Positions 5,345 to 5,896 of a stretch of DNA of 5,896 nucleotides are shown in pieces. Below the pieces are notes generated by a model that worked only from the letters and a program-made list of their open reading frames with translations, was not told the DNA's origin and ran no database searches. Each line of letters opens with the position of its first letter. Position 1 is the first letter of the stretch. Location of the stretch: positions 1 to 5,896 of the forward strand of contig CAIKHC010000389.1 of NCBI GenBank assembly GCA_903827085.1. Reading direction: 5' to 3'. Source of the DNA: an uncultured Candidatus Nemicrothrix sp. Lineage in GTDB: Bacteria; Actinomycetota; Acidimicrobiia; Acidimicrobiales; Acidimicrobilacustridaceae. A program made the translations under genes and the position numbers.

Positions 5345-5896
5345 CTAGCCGTTTGGTCGAACGGTGAGGGTTGAGCCTTTGCCGTTGGGAAGTCGATCAA
5401 CACGAATTCCCATCGCAAGGTTTTCCTTCATTGCCTCAACGTGGGTAATGACGCCAACAGTGCGGCCGCTTGCCTGAATATGCGTCAGCGCGTCGACGGC
5501 TTGATCGAGAGAGTCGGGATCAAGTGAGCCGAATCCCTCGTCGACAAACAGGGCCTCAAAGACCCGACCATTTGCGTTGCCGCCGTGGCCGATGACGTCG
5601 GCGAGCCCGAGAGCAAGTGCCAACGACGCCTGAAACTGTTCGCCACCACTGAGCGAGCCCGGTCGGCGTGATGCACCCGTGTGCGCGTCGAGCACGCGCA
5701 GGTCGAGTCCAGATTGCTTCGCGGCATGACCCGCGTCATCGGACCGTTCGATTCGGTATCGTCCGTTCGTCATTTTCTGAAGGTGATGATTTGCTGCAGC
5801 GGCAACACGTTCAAGTTCACCAGCAAGAATCCACGTTTCAAGCGCGATCTTTTTCGGACCTTGGCCGTCACATGTTTTTGCAAGTGACTGAAGCGA
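5345..5896 (-). CDS. sbcC: SbcC/Rad50-type exonuclease subunit, C-terminal ATPase part (start outside window)
   Basis: C-terminal 183 residues of an SMC-like ATPase. With SbcD, such proteins cut hairpins and DNA ends during repair and replication. The frame is open to the window edge, so an internal Met encoded at 5771-5773 is not the start. The visible part begins with the end of the coiled coil and the helix LETWILAGELERVAAAAN (19-36), then the MTNGRYRI strand typical of SbcC. Next come the ABC signature LSGGE (82-86, encoded at 5639-5653), Walker B LFVDEGFGSLD (115-125) with Asp119 and Glu120, and the H-loop His152 in VITHVEAMKE. All catalytic elements expected in the C-terminal lobe are intact. 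The Walker A lobe, coiled coils and zinc hook must lie beyond base 5896 on this strand. An sbcD gene would be expected further upstream in the same direction. Confidence 0.9.
   Translation of the reverse strand, partial: SLQSLAKTCDGQGPKKIALETWILAGELERVAAAANHHLQKMTNGRYRIERSDDAGHAAKQSGLDLRVLDAHTGASRRPGSLSGGEQFQASLALALGLADVIGHGGNANGRVFEALFVDEGFGSLDPDSLDQAVDALTHIQASGRTVGVITHVEAMKENLAMGIRVDRLPNGKGSTLTVRPNG

Noticed and set aside
5349..5364. Hairpin CCGTT-TGGTCG-AACGG just after the NTF2-fold gene
   Set aside because: The stem is only 5 bp, there is no T-run, and it falls in the coding end of the SbcC-like gene, so terminator function is not supported.
5681..5887. Small + strand frame opposite the SbcC-like gene
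   Set aside because: It is antisense to the conserved SbcC C-terminal region and has no ribosome site or motif.

Overview
The window is a compact, moderately GC-rich stretch of bacterial chromosome with seven protein-coding genes and almost no spare DNA. The longest gap without a gene is about 113 bases. The likely host is an actinomycete, possibly of class Acidimicrobiia. This is inferred from three things: a membrane protein whose N-terminus carries a Trp-rich DUF2510-like motif (GWWQAGDGRWYPP), a short-chain dehydrogenase of the mycofactocin-coupled type, and an APH-fold phosphotransferase of a kind common in actinobacteria. No RNA genes, insertion sequences, CRISPR arrays or prophage genes were seen.

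Left part (1-2541, all + strand): the 3' end of a 14-helix DHA2-type drug/solute exporter, open at the window edge, is followed by a single-pass membrane protein with an acidic extracytoplasmic domain. The start codon of a 60-residue protein with two CxxC pairs (a probable zinc ribbon) overlaps the stop codon of that membrane protein as ATGA. This coupled pair is the least characterised part of the window.

Middle part (2549-4627): a mycofactocin-type SDR on the - strand and a phosphotransferase-family protein on the + strand are transcribed divergently from a 113-base intergenic region. That region contains a 5-bp-arm inverted repeat that could be an operator. The shared control region suggests, but does not prove, that the two enzymes work in one catabolic or modification pathway.

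Right part (4633-5896): a 71-residue S4 RNA-binding protein (- strand) diverges, 58 bases apart, from a small NTF2-fold protein (+ strand). The latter resembles limonene-1,2-epoxide hydrolase but has a changed active site. The last gene (- strand, running off the window) is the C-terminal ATPase half of an SbcC/Rad50-type nuclease subunit.

Three gene pairs converge with only 14, 5 and 3 bases between stop codons. I found no clear new multi-gene system. The points most worth a second look are the coupled DUF2510-like/zinc-ribbon pair, the altered catalytic residues in the SDR and the epoxide-hydrolase-like protein, and the dyad in the divergent SDR/phosphotransferase promoter region.
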